From assembly GCA_025360015.1 (NCBI GenBank), contig JANYCZ010000034.1:45874-109873 (forward strand): a DNA stretch of 64,000 bases, written 5' to 3'. The translations under genes and the position numbers were made by a program. Of this stretch, positions 10,250 through 19,038 are shown one piece after another; position 1 is the first letter of the stretch, and each line of letters begins with the position of its first letter. The notes under the pieces are model-generated. The model did no database searches. It saw only the letters and a program-made list of their open reading frames with translations, and had not been told where the DNA came from. Source of the stretch: Verrucomicrobiota bacterium (GTDB lineage: Bacteria; Verrucomicrobiota; Verrucomicrobiia; Verrucomicrobiales; Verrucomicrobiaceae).

Positions 10250-10969
10250 ATGAGACAATTTTCTTCTTCTAAAGTACTCCACCGCGGTTTTAGCCTCATC
10301 GAAATGATGGTGGTGGTCACAATCGTCGCGTTGATGCTGGCATTGGCCACACCGGCGCTCACGCGCACCATGCAGGCTAGTCGTTTGTCTTCGGCGGGTG
10401 AATTTCTCATGGGTTCCATTGCAGAGGCGCAGCAGACAGCTTTTTCCAGCAACACTCCTGTCGAACTGCGTTTTTTCAGTTTCATGGAAGACGTCGACCA
10501 GTCTCCAGTTTATCACTCGTACCAGTTATTTAAAATCACTACCGTGAGTCAGGGCGCTGGAGCTGCTGCGGTGATCAAAGAAACAATCCTGCCTGTGGGA
10601 AATTTAGTTAGACTGCCGGAAGGCATCATTATTCCCACGGATATTACGCTTTCGAATGTTTTTTATGATATTAATGGGCAGGCTGGCTCTATCCAAGATA
10701 TAAAAGACAACTCGGCGGTAGGTTATTCGGGTGTCAACGGGGCTAACTACTGCGCCATCCGTTTTCTGCCTGACGGCACCTGTCGCACAGTGGGTAAAAC
10801 CCAAAACGGAATGGCGACTCTGACTTTCCAGAATCTGCCCAAGAACTTTTTAACCCTCACCTTTGGCTCTGGCACAGCAGTGACGCTGGCTTCTTTGCCC
10901 AAGAATTTCTTCACCATTCAAATAGATCCCTACACTGGCAAAGCTCGAAGCTATAAACCGGGGTTCTGA
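10250..10969 (+). CDS. Verru_Chthon cassette protein D (prepilin-like, GspH-like)
   Basis: The 239-residue product carries GFSLIEMMVVVTIVALMLAL near residues 13-32, a canonical class-III/IV prepilin leader with G/F cleavage and Glu at +5. The following segment (ALTRTMQASRLSSAGEFL) and the beta-rich C-terminal half resemble GspH-type minor pseudopilins, which share a small-residue-rich stem helix. A GTG at 10229 is in frame, but ATG 10250 places the leader at a usual length. This is the last gene of the cassette; guaB starts 79 bases downstream and has unrelated function. Confidence 0.86.
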   Translation: MRQFSSSKVLHRGFSLIEMMVVVTIVALMLALATPALTRTMQASRLSSAGEFLMGSIAEAQQTAFSSNTPVELRFFSFMEDVDQSPVYHSYQLFKITTVSQGAGAAAVIKETILPVGNLVRLPEGIIIPTDITLSNVFYDINGQAGSIQDIKDNSAVGYSGVNGANYCAIRFLPDGTCRTVGKTQNGMATLTFQNLPKNFLTLTFGSGTAVTLASLPKNFFTIQIDPYTGKARSYKPGF

Positions 10970-11048
10970 TTAGCTGTTGGGTCAGATGCGGCTGGAACTT
11001 CCATCAATTTTCCACATGACAGCCGCCTGATCATCGCTTGAATGGCGT

Positions 11049-12506
11049 ATGGGTGAACTGCCTTCTCTTGCTTTAAGTTTCGACGACGTCCTTGTCCTTC
11101 CCGGACTGAGCCAGGTGCTGCCTGGGGACGTCAATGTTTCCACTAAATTGGCCGCCATCGGCCTGAATGTGCCGATTCTCTCGTCGGCCATGGACACGGT
11201 CACCGAGTCCGAACTCGCCATCGCCCTCGCACGGGAGGGCGGCCTCGGCGTCATTCACCGCAACTGCCCCATCGACCAGCAGGCCGAGCATGTGGCGCGG
11301 GTGAAGCGCTCGGAAAACACCGTCATCCAGCAGCCGCACACCGTTTCTCCCGAGACACGCCTGGGCGAAGTGCAGCGCCTCATGCACGAAAAAGGCGTCA
11401 GCGGCTTCCCTGTGGTGGATGCGCAGGGGAAACTCGCCGGCATGGTCACCAGCCGTGACATGTGGTACATCGAAGACGAAAACACCCCCGTCTCGGCCAT
11501 CATGACGCCGCGTGACAAGCTCTCGGTCGGCACGCCGCAGACCAGCTTTGAGGATGCTCTCAAGATTCTCTACACGCGACGCATTGAAAAGCTTCCACTG
11601 GTTGACTCCAACGGCCAGCTCGCCGGCCTGATCACCAAGCAGGACATCGTGAAGCGCCAGATGTTTACCAACGCCGCCAAAGATGCCAACGGCCAGCTTC
11701 GCGTCGGGGCCGCCGTCGGTGTAGGTGACGATTGCGTGGAGCGTGGCCTCGCCATGCAGGCTGCCGGTGCGGATGCCGTCTTCATTGACGCTGCCACCGG
11801 CCACACCACCCGCGTCATGCAGGTCATCGCCCGGCTGCGTGAAAGTCTCGGCTCCAGCATCCCCATCATCGCTGGCAATGTCGTCACCGCCGAAGGTGCG
11901 CGTGATCTCGTCAAAGCAGGCGCTTCCGCTGTCAAAGTCGGTGTCGGTCCCGGCTCTATCTGCACCACGCGCATCATTTCCGGCGTCGGCATGCCGCAGT
12001 TCACCGCCGTTCAGGAGGTCGCAGAAGTCTGCCGTGCCGCAGGCGTCACCGTCATCGCCGATGGCGGCATTCGTTACTCCGGCGACATCGTCAAAGCCCT
12101 CGCCGCCGGTGCCGATTTCGTCATGCTCGGCTCCCTGCTGGCCGGTACGGCTGAAAGCCCCGGCAACATGGTCAAGTCGCAGGGCCGCACCTTCAAGGAG
12201 TACCGTGGCATGGGCAGTCTCAAAGCCATGCGCAAAGGTGCCGGCGACCGCTACGGCCAGAACTCCAGCGGCAAGCTCGTCCCCGAAGGCGTGGAAGCCC
12301 GCGTGCCCTTCAAGGGCCCTCTCGCAGAGGTGGTCTTCCAGCTCATCGGCGGCCTACGTTCCGGCATGGGCTACGTCGGTGCCAACACTCTCGATGAACT
12401 GCGTGCCAAAGCCCGCTTCGTTCGCATCACCGCCGGCGGTCTCAAGGAAAGCCATCCGCATGACGTCGTCATCACCGAAGAGCCGGTGAACTACGAGACG
12501 CATTGA
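11049..12506 (+). CDS. guaB: Inosine-5'-monophosphate dehydrogenase
   Basis: GuaB oxidises IMP to XMP with NAD+, the first committed step of GMP synthesis, in the cytoplasm. The 485-residue length is typical. The N-terminus has the (beta/alpha)8 barrel start ([22 protein letters not shown]), two CBS domains are inserted at about residues 95-205, and the catalytic loop [13 protein letters not shown] contains the active-site Cys at about residue 305. The mobile flap region and [11 protein letters not shown] follow. An upstream ATG at 11042 is in another frame and stops after four codons, so 11049 is the best start. guaA follows after 49 bases in the same direction, so the two GMP-branch enzymes are probably co-expressed. 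Confidence 0.97.
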   Translation: MGELPSLALSFDDVLVLPGLSQVLPGDVNVSTKLAAIGLNVPILSSAMDTVTESELAIALAREGGLGVIHRNCPIDQQAEHVARVKRSENTVIQQPHTVSPETRLGEVQRLMHEKGVSGFPVVDAQGKLAGMVTSRDMWYIEDENTPVSAIMTPRDKLSVGTPQTSFEDALKILYTRRIEKLPLVDSNGQLAGLITKQDIVKRQMFTNAAKDANGQLRVGAAVGVGDDCVERGLAMQAAGADAVFIDAATGHTTRVMQVIARLRESLGSSIPIIAGNVVTAEGARDLVKAGASAVKVGVGPGSICTTRIISGVGMPQFTAVQEVAEVCRAAGVTVIADGGIRYSGDIVKALAAGADFVMLGSLLAGTAESPGNMVKSQGRTFKEYRGMGSLKAMRKGAGDRYGQNSSGKLVPEGVEARVPFKGPLAEVVFQLIGGLRSGMGYVGANTLDELRAKARFVRITAGGLKESHPHDVVITEEPVNYETH

Positions 12507-12555
12507 TGTCTCAGGCATTCATCATTCGTCATTCTGCATTGTCACTCCCTCCCTC

Positions 12556-14076
12556 ATGACCGCCCAAGAAGTCGCCGTTCTCGATTACGGCTCCCAGTAT
12601 TCCCAGCTCATCGTCCGTCGCGTGCGCGAGCTCGGATTTGCCTCGCACCTCTATCCGCCCGCTGAGCTTGCCAATCTGCAGTGCCCCGGCGCTATCATCC
12701 TCTCGGGCGGTCCGCGCAGCACTTCTGACGTCGATGCGCCGGATGTCGATTACGAAAAGCTCATGTCCTTCGGCGTTCCCGTATTGGGCGTGTGCTACGG
12801 CATGCAGCTGCTCAACATCAAGCACGGCGGCACCGTCAAACCCGGCGTCACCCGCGAATACGGCCCCGCCAAGCTCGTCGTCACCGATCACGAAGACCTC
12901 TTCAGCGGCATCTCGCATGAGTCCCAGGTCTGGATGAGCCACAGCGACACCTGCGCCGGCCTCGCTAGTACGACCCAAATCATCGCCACCAATGAGGACG
13001 CCGTCCCCGTGGCGCTGAAGTGGTCGGATCGCTGCTGGGGCATCCAGTTTCACCCGGAGGTCACGCATTCACACGAAGGCACCGCCATCCTCAGAAACTT
13101 CCTCACACGCAGCGGGGCCGTCCTTGCCAAGTTCGACATCCAGGCCTTCAAAGCTCAGATGCTGGAGAGCATCAAAGCCGAAGTCGGCAACCGCGAGGTC
13201 ATCTGCGGCGTCTCCGGCGGCGTGGACAGCACCGTGCTCGCCGTCCTGCTCGCCAAGGCAGGCGTCAAAGTCCGTTGCATCTTCATCGACACCGGCATGA
13301 TGCGCCTCAACGAAGGCGTGGAAGTGAAGCAGCTTTTTGCCGAAGTCGGTGTGCCCATCGAGCAGATTGACGCCAGCGAAATCTTCCTCGGTGCGCTCAA
13401 AGGCGTCACCGATCCTGAGCAGAAGCGTCGCATCATCGGCACGCTCTTTGTCGAAGAGTTCTGGAAAGTCGCCGATAACGTCGAACTTCTCGCCCAAGGC
13501 ACGCTCTATCCCGACGTCATCGAAAGCGCCACCAGCGGCAGCATCGCCAGCAAGATCAAGACGCATCACAATCGCGTCGATAAGATCATGGAACTCAAGG
13601 CGCAGGGCAAGGTGCTCGAACCCCTCGCCGAACTTTTTAAAGACGAAGTCCGCGCTCTCGGTGCCAGCCTCGGCATCCCCCATCAGGCCCTGTGGCGTCA
13701 TCCCTTCCCGGGCCCTGGCCTTGCCGTCCGCATCCCGGGTGAGATCACTCCCGAGCGCGTGGCCATCACCCAGCAGGCAGACGCCATCTTCATCGCCGAG
13801 CTCCGCCGCAGCGGCTGGTATGAGCAGACCTGGCAGGCCTACGCCGCGCTGCTTCCCGTCAAAACCGTCGGTGTCAAAGGTGACGAGCGCAGCTATGAGC
13901 AGGCCATCTCCCTGCGTGCCGTCATCAGCGAAGACGCCATGACCGCCGACTGGGTCGAGCTGCCCTACTCCGTGCTTCGCAACGCCTCCAACAAGATCCT
14001 CAACAGCGTCAAAGGCGTGAACCGCGTGCTCTACGACATCAGCACCAAGCCGCCCGCCAGCATTGAGTGGGAGTGA
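12556..14076 (+). CDS. guaA: GMP synthase (glutamine-hydrolysing)
   Basis: GuaA converts XMP, glutamine and ATP to GMP. The protein has the usual two halves: a class I glutamine amidotransferase (about residues 5-195) with nucleophile Cys in GVCYGMQL (about residue 80) and the HPEV His/Glu pair (about 166-168), then an ATP-pyrophosphatase domain with SGGVDST (about 220-226) and the C-terminal dimerisation domain ending in PPASIEWE. The length of 506 residues is close to that of other bacterial GuaA proteins. It lies between guaB and tmk, all on the plus strand, giving a compact nucleotide-metabolism run. Confidence 0.97.
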   Translation: MTAQEVAVLDYGSQYSQLIVRRVRELGFASHLYPPAELANLQCPGAIILSGGPRSTSDVDAPDVDYEKLMSFGVPVLGVCYGMQLLNIKHGGTVKPGVTREYGPAKLVVTDHEDLFSGISHESQVWMSHSDTCAGLASTTQIIATNEDAVPVALKWSDRCWGIQFHPEVTHSHEGTAILRNFLTRSGAVLAKFDIQAFKAQMLESIKAEVGNREVICGVSGGVDSTVLAVLLAKAGVKVRCIFIDTGMMRLNEGVEVKQLFAEVGVPIEQIDASEIFLGALKGVTDPEQKRRIIGTLFVEEFWKVADNVELLAQGTLYPDVIESATSGSIASKIKTHHNRVDKIMELKAQGKVLEPLAELFKDEVRALGASLGIPHQALWRHPFPGPGLAVRIPGEITPERVAITQQADAIFIAELRRSGWYEQTWQAYAALLPVKTVGVKGDERSYEQAISLRAVISEDAMTADWVELPYSVLRNASNKILNSVKGVNRVLYDISTKPPASIEWE

Positions 14077-14080
14077 TGTC

Positions 14081-14716
14081 ATGAGCGCAGGTTTCCTTCT
14101 CTCATTCGAAGGCTCTGAAGGCTGCGGCAAATCCACGCAGATTGCTCTGCTTCGCGCCCGGCTCGAAGCCACGGGCCGCAGCGTGGTCGTGCTGCGTGAG
14201 CCCGGTGGCACCGAGCTTGGCGAAAGCATCCGCCATCTCCTCCAGCATGCCAAAGAAGGCGCGGCCATGACTCCTGAAACTGAGCTGCTCCTCTTCGCCG
14301 CCAGCCGCGCCCAGCTTGTGCGCGAAAAAATCCGCCCGTTGCTGGAGGCCGGCACCTTCGTCATCCTCGACCGTTTCCTCGACTCCACCACCGTCTATCA
14401 GGGCATCGCCCGTGGTCTTCCGCTGGAAAGCGTGCGCGCCATCAATCACTTCGCCATCGGCGGTACGCTGCCGCAGCTCACCCTCGTCCTCGATATGGAC
14501 AGCGCCACCGCCTGGCAGCGCATCCATCAGAGCGGCCGTGAACTGGATCGCATGGAAAGCCAGCCGCAGTCCTTCTTCGAAAAAGTCCGCCAGGGCTATC
14601 TCGAAGTCGCTCAAGCTGAACCTGAGCGCGTGAAAATAATCGACGCCTCCGCCACGCCTGAAGCCGTGCACGAAAACGTCTGGCAGACCATCACCGCCCA
14701 ATCCCATGCCGTTTAA
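14081..14716 (+). CDS. tmk: Thymidylate kinase
   Basis: The enzyme phosphorylates dTMP to dTDP with ATP. The P-loop is FEGSEGCGKST (residues about 9-19), followed by the REPGGT motif that contacts dTMP and ILDRFLDSTTVYQG, the DR(Y/F) motif of the family. At 211 residues it has normal length. ATG 14081 starts four bases after the guaA stop; an upstream in-frame TTG at 14063 would overlap guaA and is less likely. The 3' end overlaps the delta' gene by 11 bases, an arrangement also common for tmk-holB pairs elsewhere. Confidence 0.94.
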   Translation: MSAGFLLSFEGSEGCGKSTQIALLRARLEATGRSVVVLREPGGTELGESIRHLLQHAKEGAAMTPETELLLFAASRAQLVREKIRPLLEAGTFVILDRFLDSTTVYQGIARGLPLESVRAINHFAIGGTLPQLTLVLDMDSATAWQRIHQSGRELDRMESQPQSFFEKVRQGYLEVAQAEPERVKIIDASATPEAVHENVWQTITAQSHAV

Positions 14717-15701
14717 GAGCGACCATGCCCTGGAGCTCCTCGCCCGTGCCCGTGACAACGGCCGCCTCGGCCACGCCTATCTGATCACCGGCCCCAAAGA
14801 GGCGCAGCACGAAGTCTTTGCCGCCAAAGTGCTCGATCTCATGGTCGGCACGAAAATGGGCACGCTCGAAGCCTGGGAAGGGCAGGGGGCCATCGTCCTG
14901 CGCCCTCAGAGCAAATCACGCCGCATCACCATCGGTGAGGATGGCGACGATCCCGGCACCATCCGCTTCCTGGAAAAAATGATCCACCGCACCGCCGCGC
15001 CGAACGGGTGGAAGCTCGCGGTCATCGTCGATGCCGAGCGCATGAATCCCCAGGCGCAGAATGCCTTCCTCAAGACACTCGAAGAACCACCGCCAAACAC
15101 GCTGCTGCTGCTGCTCAGCACCCAGCCCCAGCAGCTCCTGCCCACCATCCAGTCTCGCGTTCTCGAAGTCGCGCTGATGCCTCCCGATGGCGCGCGCATC
15201 TTCACCGAGCAAGAGGGCAAGCTGCTCTACGTGCTCAAGCAGATGTCCAAAAAAGACGGCGGCAGCATCTCCGCCGCGCTCTCCTTAAAGAAGGACTTCG
15301 AAGAGATCCTCGAAGCCCTGCATGAAGCCATCAAGAAGGAGCAGGAGGCCGACTTCGAACGCGAGCAGGACCACTACGCCAAAACCACCGACGGCGCCTG
15401 GCTCAAGCAGCGCGAAGAACAGGTCGAAGCCCAGATCGAAGCCGACTACCTCCAGCAGCGCACCTCGCTCATGGAACTCCTTCTCTCATGGATGGGCGAT
15501 GTCGCCCGCCAGCAGGCCGGGGCCGAGCATCTCGATCTCCCCAAGTTTCAAGAAGCCACTGCCACCCTCGCCACCAAGTGGGAGCCGGGCGATGTCGCCA
15601 AACGCATCCGCGTCCTGCGCCAGCTCGAAAGCCATCTCCACACCAACGTCAACGAAGGCCTCGCGCTCGAAGTATGCTTCATCGAAGCCTTCGGCGCGTA
15701 G
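14706..15701 (+). CDS. holB: DNA polymerase III delta' subunit (clamp-loader, HolB-like)
   Basis: This 331-residue protein starts with LELLARARDNGRLGHAYLIT, matching the AAA+ N-terminus of delta'/gamma clamp-loader subunits, and contains VIVDAERMNPQAQNAFLKTL and EEPPPNTLLLLLS, the sensor-type region conserved in HolB and DnaX. The P-loop position reads GPKEAQHE, so ATP binding is lost, as expected for delta'. The SRC zinc-binding insert of DnaX is missing. The C-terminal half has a Glu/Lys-rich predicted helical stretch (residues about 205-245). The 11-base overlap with tmk indicates translational coupling. The gene is probably the last of the guaB-guaA-tmk run. Confidence 0.82.
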   Translation: MPFKSDHALELLARARDNGRLGHAYLITGPKEAQHEVFAAKVLDLMVGTKMGTLEAWEGQGAIVLRPQSKSRRITIGEDGDDPGTIRFLEKMIHRTAAPNGWKLAVIVDAERMNPQAQNAFLKTLEEPPPNTLLLLLSTQPQQLLPTIQSRVLEVALMPPDGARIFTEQEGKLLYVLKQMSKKDGGSISAALSLKKDFEEILEALHEAIKKEQEADFEREQDHYAKTTDGAWLKQREEQVEAQIEADYLQQRTSLMELLLSWMGDVARQQAGAEHLDLPKFQEATATLATKWEPGDVAKRIRVLRQLESHLHTNVNEGLALEVCFIEAFGA

Positions 15702-15709
15702 CAGTCTAA

Positions 15710-15729
15710 AACGAACATCCATGTTCGTT
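15710..15729. terminator. Inverted repeat after the delta' gene, possible terminator
   Basis: AACGAACAT and ATGTTCGTT form a perfect inverted repeat separated by CC, beginning 9 bases after the delta' stop. In RNA it would be a 7-bp stem with a 6-base loop. Only a short pyrimidine run (TCTC) follows, so it is not a textbook Rho-independent terminator. Confidence 0.4.
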
Positions 15730-15770
15730 CTCTCACGTTAGCCTTCACCAGCAGCGACGCCCACTTGTCT

Positions 15771-15803
15771 TCGTAGGACGGGCGTGGCGACAGCCCGCCC
15801 GTC
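15771..15803. repeat. Dispersed palindromic repeat, copy 1
   Basis: A 33-base element with 7-bp terminal arms GACGGGC (15777-15783) and GCCCGTC (15797-15803). It recurs at 63652-63684 with only two C-to-T differences, so it is a dispersed REP-like repeat. Both copies are intergenic. Confidence 0.75.
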
Positions 15804-15899
15804 TGCGAGCGTGTCCCCCACCACCCACGACTCGAATAGTTCCAAATCACAGCCTGCCAGCCCCGTCCTCCCCGACACGCGCAGGGCCAACCCAGCGTG

Positions 15900-15925
15900 A
15901 AGTGGTCCGCACATTCCATGTGCGG
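15900..15925. repeat. Dispersed hairpin repeat, copy 1 (CCGCACA/TGTGCGG)
   Basis: AAGTGG followed by CCGCACA ... TGTGCGG (7-bp arms). A related copy, with the same AAGTGG lead-in, the same arms and a different loop, lies at 32598-32624. The arms are kept while the loop varies, which points to a conserved hairpin. Confidence 0.6.
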
Positions 15926-15955
15926 TTCCCCGTCAGGGTCCCACCACCGCAAACT

Positions 15956-17020
15956 TCACACCGTCTCCCCACGCCGCAGATCCGGCATCAACCTCACCGG
16001 CTTCGTGCTCGTGTGGCCGGTCTGCGCCAGCTCCAGTACTAGCTTGGCGAGCCGCTTCGCAAACTTCGCCGCATCCGCAGAGTACCGCGTCACCTTAGGC
16101 ACCACATGATCCAAAAACGCATCGTCATCCCGTGACACGATGGCGAAGTCACACGGCAGCTTGTGGCCAAGCCGCAGCAGATGCGTCATCACCGTCAGCG
16201 TGTGAATCGAACGCGCCACCAAAAATGCCGTCGGTGCAGGCTTCCGCTTCAGCGCCTCATTCAGACTCTCGATCACCTGCTCCGCCGTCTCATGATGAGG
16301 CAAGACACAAGGCGTGGCATCACATGTGGCAAACGCTTCGCGGAACCCCAGCGCACTATCAGCATCTCCACCATGCGCTGAATCCGGCAGCAGCAGCGCG
16401 ATGCGGCGGTGCCCCTTCTGCATCAGCATGGTTGCCGCATGCCGGCAGGTCGCACGGTAGTCCAGATCTACCGAGGGAAGTCTCATATCATCAGCGCATG
16501 ATCCCGCAATGACCGCTGGCAGTTGCTGCTCCACAAACCATCTCTGCATCACCGGGGTGGAGCGAAACATCACCCACGCGGCAGCAGGCACCCGCTGCGT
16601 GAGTTTCTTCAGCCCGCCCGCAGGCTTGGCGGTGAAGCAGTGCGGACTCGCATGCACCTCCAGTTGATACCCCGCCTCCGCCAGCAGCTCACGCAGCGCA
16701 TCAACCCAGAACAGTACAAACGGCGGCATCGCCTGCTGCGGCACAGGCGTCAGCAGCGCGATCACACGTGATGTCACGGCCTTGCCACGCGTTTGAGGTT
16801 GGGACAGAATTTGCCGGCGCTTGTTTACCACCGCACCGATCACGCCTTCGCGTTCCAGTTGCGTGAGCACCGCACGCAACGTTGGCCGGCTGATGCGCAT
16901 TCGAATGCAAAGCGTGCGCTCCGATGGCAGCACCTCCTGCCATTCCCCGCGCAGCAGCGCCTCGCGTAGAAAGTCGGCGCTGTGTGTGATGAGCGAAGGG
17001 CGGGGAGGAACGGCGTGCAT
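15956..17020 (-). CDS. GntR/LacI-type transcriptional regulator
   Basis: A 354-residue regulator with an N-terminal winged helix-turn-helix of GntR type (residues about 8-75: LPSERTLCIRMRISRPTLRA, then a basic wing) and a C-terminal LacI/periplasmic-binding sensor domain (about 84-345, with VIALLTPVP, AAWVMFRSTP, AVIAGSC, GHRRIALLLPD, CDFAIVSRDD). This GntR-plus-LacI layout is the one of AraR-like sugar sensors. It is divergent from the RraA-like gene and the sialidase-fold locus, with 33 bases between the starts, so it most likely controls that locus in response to a sugar or sugar acid. The effector cannot be read from sequence. Confidence 0.85.
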   Translation of the reverse strand: MHAVPPRPSLITHSADFLREALLRGEWQEVLPSERTLCIRMRISRPTLRAVLTQLEREGVIGAVVNKRRQILSQPQTRGKAVTSRVIALLTPVPQQAMPPFVLFWVDALRELLAEAGYQLEVHASPHCFTAKPAGGLKKLTQRVPAAAWVMFRSTPVMQRWFVEQQLPAVIAGSCADDMRLPSVDLDYRATCRHAATMLMQKGHRRIALLLPDSAHGGDADSALGFREAFATCDATPCVLPHHETAEQVIESLNEALKRKPAPTAFLVARSIHTLTVMTHLLRLGHKLPCDFAIVSRDDDAFLDHVVPKVTRYSADAAKFAKRLAKLVLELAQTGHTSTKPVRLMPDLRRGETV

Positions 17021-17037
17021 GGTCGGTCGTCCATCCT

Positions 17038-17058
17038 GTCATGGTAAGCTGAAATGAC
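17038..17058. promoter_or_regulatory. Candidate operator (GTCAT-N11-ATGAC)
   Basis: A 5-bp inverted repeat in the short gap between the divergent regulator and the RraA-like gene. The right arm overlaps the proposed ATG at 17054. Short arms make this weak; it is listed because position suits autoregulation and repression of the locus. Confidence 0.25.
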
Positions 17059-17854
17059 CACAGAGATTTTAAATGTCGCAGCGTTCATGATGTCCCACCC
17101 TTCGCATCTTATGCTTCCTCATTCCGACCTCCTTCAACTCAAACGCTGGAACACCCCCACCATCTACAATGGCTGGGAACAGATCACCAAACGCGATCCT
17201 GCCGCCGACGGCTTTAACCTCGAAGAAACCCGCGACTTCATGCCGCAGATGGGGCCGATGGTCGGCTACGCCGTCACCGTCGTGGTGGAGCCGAGCAACA
17301 AGGCGCATCGCGAAGCCAATGCGAACGCATGGAATGAATACCGCAGCTACGTGGCCAGCATCCCTGGCCCCAAGATCGTCTGCGTACAGGATCTCGACAA
17401 ACCCCGCACCATCGGTGCCTTCTGGGGCGAGGTGAACAGCAACATGCACCGCGCCATCGGCTGTGTGGGAACCATCGTCGATGGCGCGATTCGCGACGTC
17501 GATGAAATGACCAACGCCGGATTCAAAGCGCTGGCCCGTCGCTTTTGCGTCGGTCACGCGCACGTCCATCCCGTGCGCTGGAACTGCGAAGTCGAAGTCT
17601 TTGGCCGCAAAGTTTCCCCCGGTGACCTCATTCACGCCGACAAGCACGGCTTCCTCGTCATTGAGCCCGAAGCCCAGCCACAAATCCTTGAAGCCTCCCG
17701 CTTCATGGACTCCAACGAATGCCTGACAGTCATCCCCGCCGCCCGTGGCAGCGCCGGTCTCAGCAGCGATGAAGTGCTGGCCAATCTCGCTGCCGCAGGT
17801 GCGCAGTTTGGCAAAAACGCCAAAGCCAAATTCCAACGCGAAGGAGAGTGGTAG
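17054..17854 (+). CDS. RraA / dimethylmenaquinone methyltransferase-like family protein
   Basis: The core GAFWGEVNSNMHRAIGCVGT followed by IVDGAIRDVDEM (residues about 120-155) is the signature of the RraA-like fold shared by RraA and by 4-hydroxy-4-methyl-2-oxoglutarate (HMG)/oxaloacetate aldolases; GDLIHADKHGFLVIEP follows, also conserved. At 266 residues it is longer than RraA itself, with an N-terminal extension (RWNTPTIYNGWEQI) seen in the aldolase-like branch. A catabolic lyase role is more likely than RNase E control, given its place in a carbohydrate locus beside an HpcH/HpaI aldolase. The start is uncertain: ATG 17087, 17090 and 17111 are alternatives that would avoid the short N-terminal stretch before MMSHPSHLM. 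Confidence 0.8.
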   Translation: MTTEILNVAAFMMSHPSHLMLPHSDLLQLKRWNTPTIYNGWEQITKRDPAADGFNLEETRDFMPQMGPMVGYAVTVVVEPSNKAHREANANAWNEYRSYVASIPGPKIVCVQDLDKPRTIGAFWGEVNSNMHRAIGCVGTIVDGAIRDVDEMTNAGFKALARRFCVGHAHVHPVRWNCEVEVFGRKVSPGDLIHADKHGFLVIEPEAQPQILEASRFMDSNECLTVIPAARGSAGLSSDEVLANLAAAGAQFGKNAKAKFQREGEW

Positions 17855-17856
17855 AA

Positions 17857-19038
17857 GTGAAAACCGCCTTTGCATTCCTCGCTGCCTGCCTCAGTGCATC
17901 CGCCGCTGACTTCCACACTGAGAACAGCACCGTGCTCACCAGTGCAGGTGCTTATCACTGGGCACAATCCCGTGCAGCGGTGATTCCAGGAAATCCGGCA
18001 CGTGTGATTGTCACCACGCAGGAATTTGAGAAGCAGGGATCTCACGGCTATCGCGACATTTACTCTCTCGAAACCACCGACGGAGCTAAAACCTGGAGCA
18101 CCCCGCAGCGCATCGAAAGCCTCGGCCGAAAAATGAGCCCACTGGGCGTCGAGATGGTCATGGGAGATCTCTGCCCGCAGTGGCACCCCGTCACCCGCAA
18201 GGTGCTCGTCACCGGCAAGACCTTCGGCTTCCGCAAAGACGCCAAGCCCAGCGAAGCCAAGGACGACCGCGCCTACGAGCGCGTCGCCTACACCACGTAT
18301 TCACCCGACAAAAACGAATGGAGCGGCCTCAAAATAATGACCATGCCTGAAAAAGACCACGCGGGCCATCCCATCATCGAGCCGAATGCGGGCTGCAATC
18401 AGCGCTTCGATCTCCCCAATGGCGAGGTGCTGCTGCCCGTGCGCTACCGTGCTGATCCCAAGCTCCGCACCTACACCACCATTGTGGCACGCTGCACCTT
18501 CGATGGCGAAACACTGACCTACCGTGAACACGGCTCCGAGCTCACCACCGCAGTGATGCGCGGTCTTTATGAGCCCTCCGTCATCGCCTTCAAAGGCCGC
18601 TACTTCCTCACCATGCGCGGCGAGAAAACCGGCTACGTCGCGCGCGGCATCGACGGTATCAATTACGAACCCAGCATCGAATGGAAGTTCGACGACGGCA
18701 AGCCGGTCGGCACTTACTGCACCCAGCAGCATTGGATCACGCATGGCGACGCCCTGTATCTCATCTACACGAGAAAGGGAGCCAGCAACGACCACGTCTT
18801 TCGTCATCGCGCGCCCATCTTCATCGCCCAGGTCGATCCGGAAAAGCTGCACGTCATCCGCGCCACCGAGCAAATCCTCATGCCCGAAACAGGCGTCGAT
18901 CTCGGCGGCGGTTACGCCCCCGTGGATGTGAACGAAAAAGAAACCTGGGTCATCAGCACCGAGATGGCTTTTCCAAAAAATCGCCAGGGTGAGAACAACC
19001 GCATCCTGCTCGCCAAGATCATCTGGAACCAACCATGA
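17857..19038 (+). CDS. Secreted sialidase-fold (BNR repeat) protein
   Basis: A 393-residue exported protein with a signal peptide (VKTAFAFLAACLSASAA). An Asp-box-like turn TTDGAKTW lies at about residues 73-80, and the overall pattern suits a six-bladed beta-propeller of the sialidase superfamily. No FRIP arginine motif is present, so sialidase activity is not supported; the substrate is unknown. GTG 17857 is chosen because an AAGGAG sequence ends about 10 bases upstream and the leader is then a clean signal peptide; GTG 17848 is in frame but overlaps the previous stop. The 3' end overlaps the next start by four bases (ATGA). Confidence 0.72.
   Translation: MKTAFAFLAACLSASAADFHTENSTVLTSAGAYHWAQSRAAVIPGNPARVIVTTQEFEKQGSHGYRDIYSLETTDGAKTWSTPQRIESLGRKMSPLGVEMVMGDLCPQWHPVTRKVLVTGKTFGFRKDAKPSEAKDDRAYERVAYTTYSPDKNEWSGLKIMTMPEKDHAGHPIIEPNAGCNQRFDLPNGEVLLPVRYRADPKLRTYTTIVARCTFDGETLTYREHGSELTTAVMRGLYEPSVIAFKGRYFLTMRGEKTGYVARGIDGINYEPSIEWKFDDGKPVGTYCTQQHWITHGDALYLIYTRKGASNDHVFRHRAPIFIAQVDPEKLHVIRATEQILMPETGVDLGGGYAPVDVNEKETWVISTEMAFPKNRQGENNRILLAKIIWNQP

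Noticed and set aside
13069..14391. 440-codon open frame on the minus strand
   Set aside because: Antisense to guaA and tmk, whose motifs are unambiguous.
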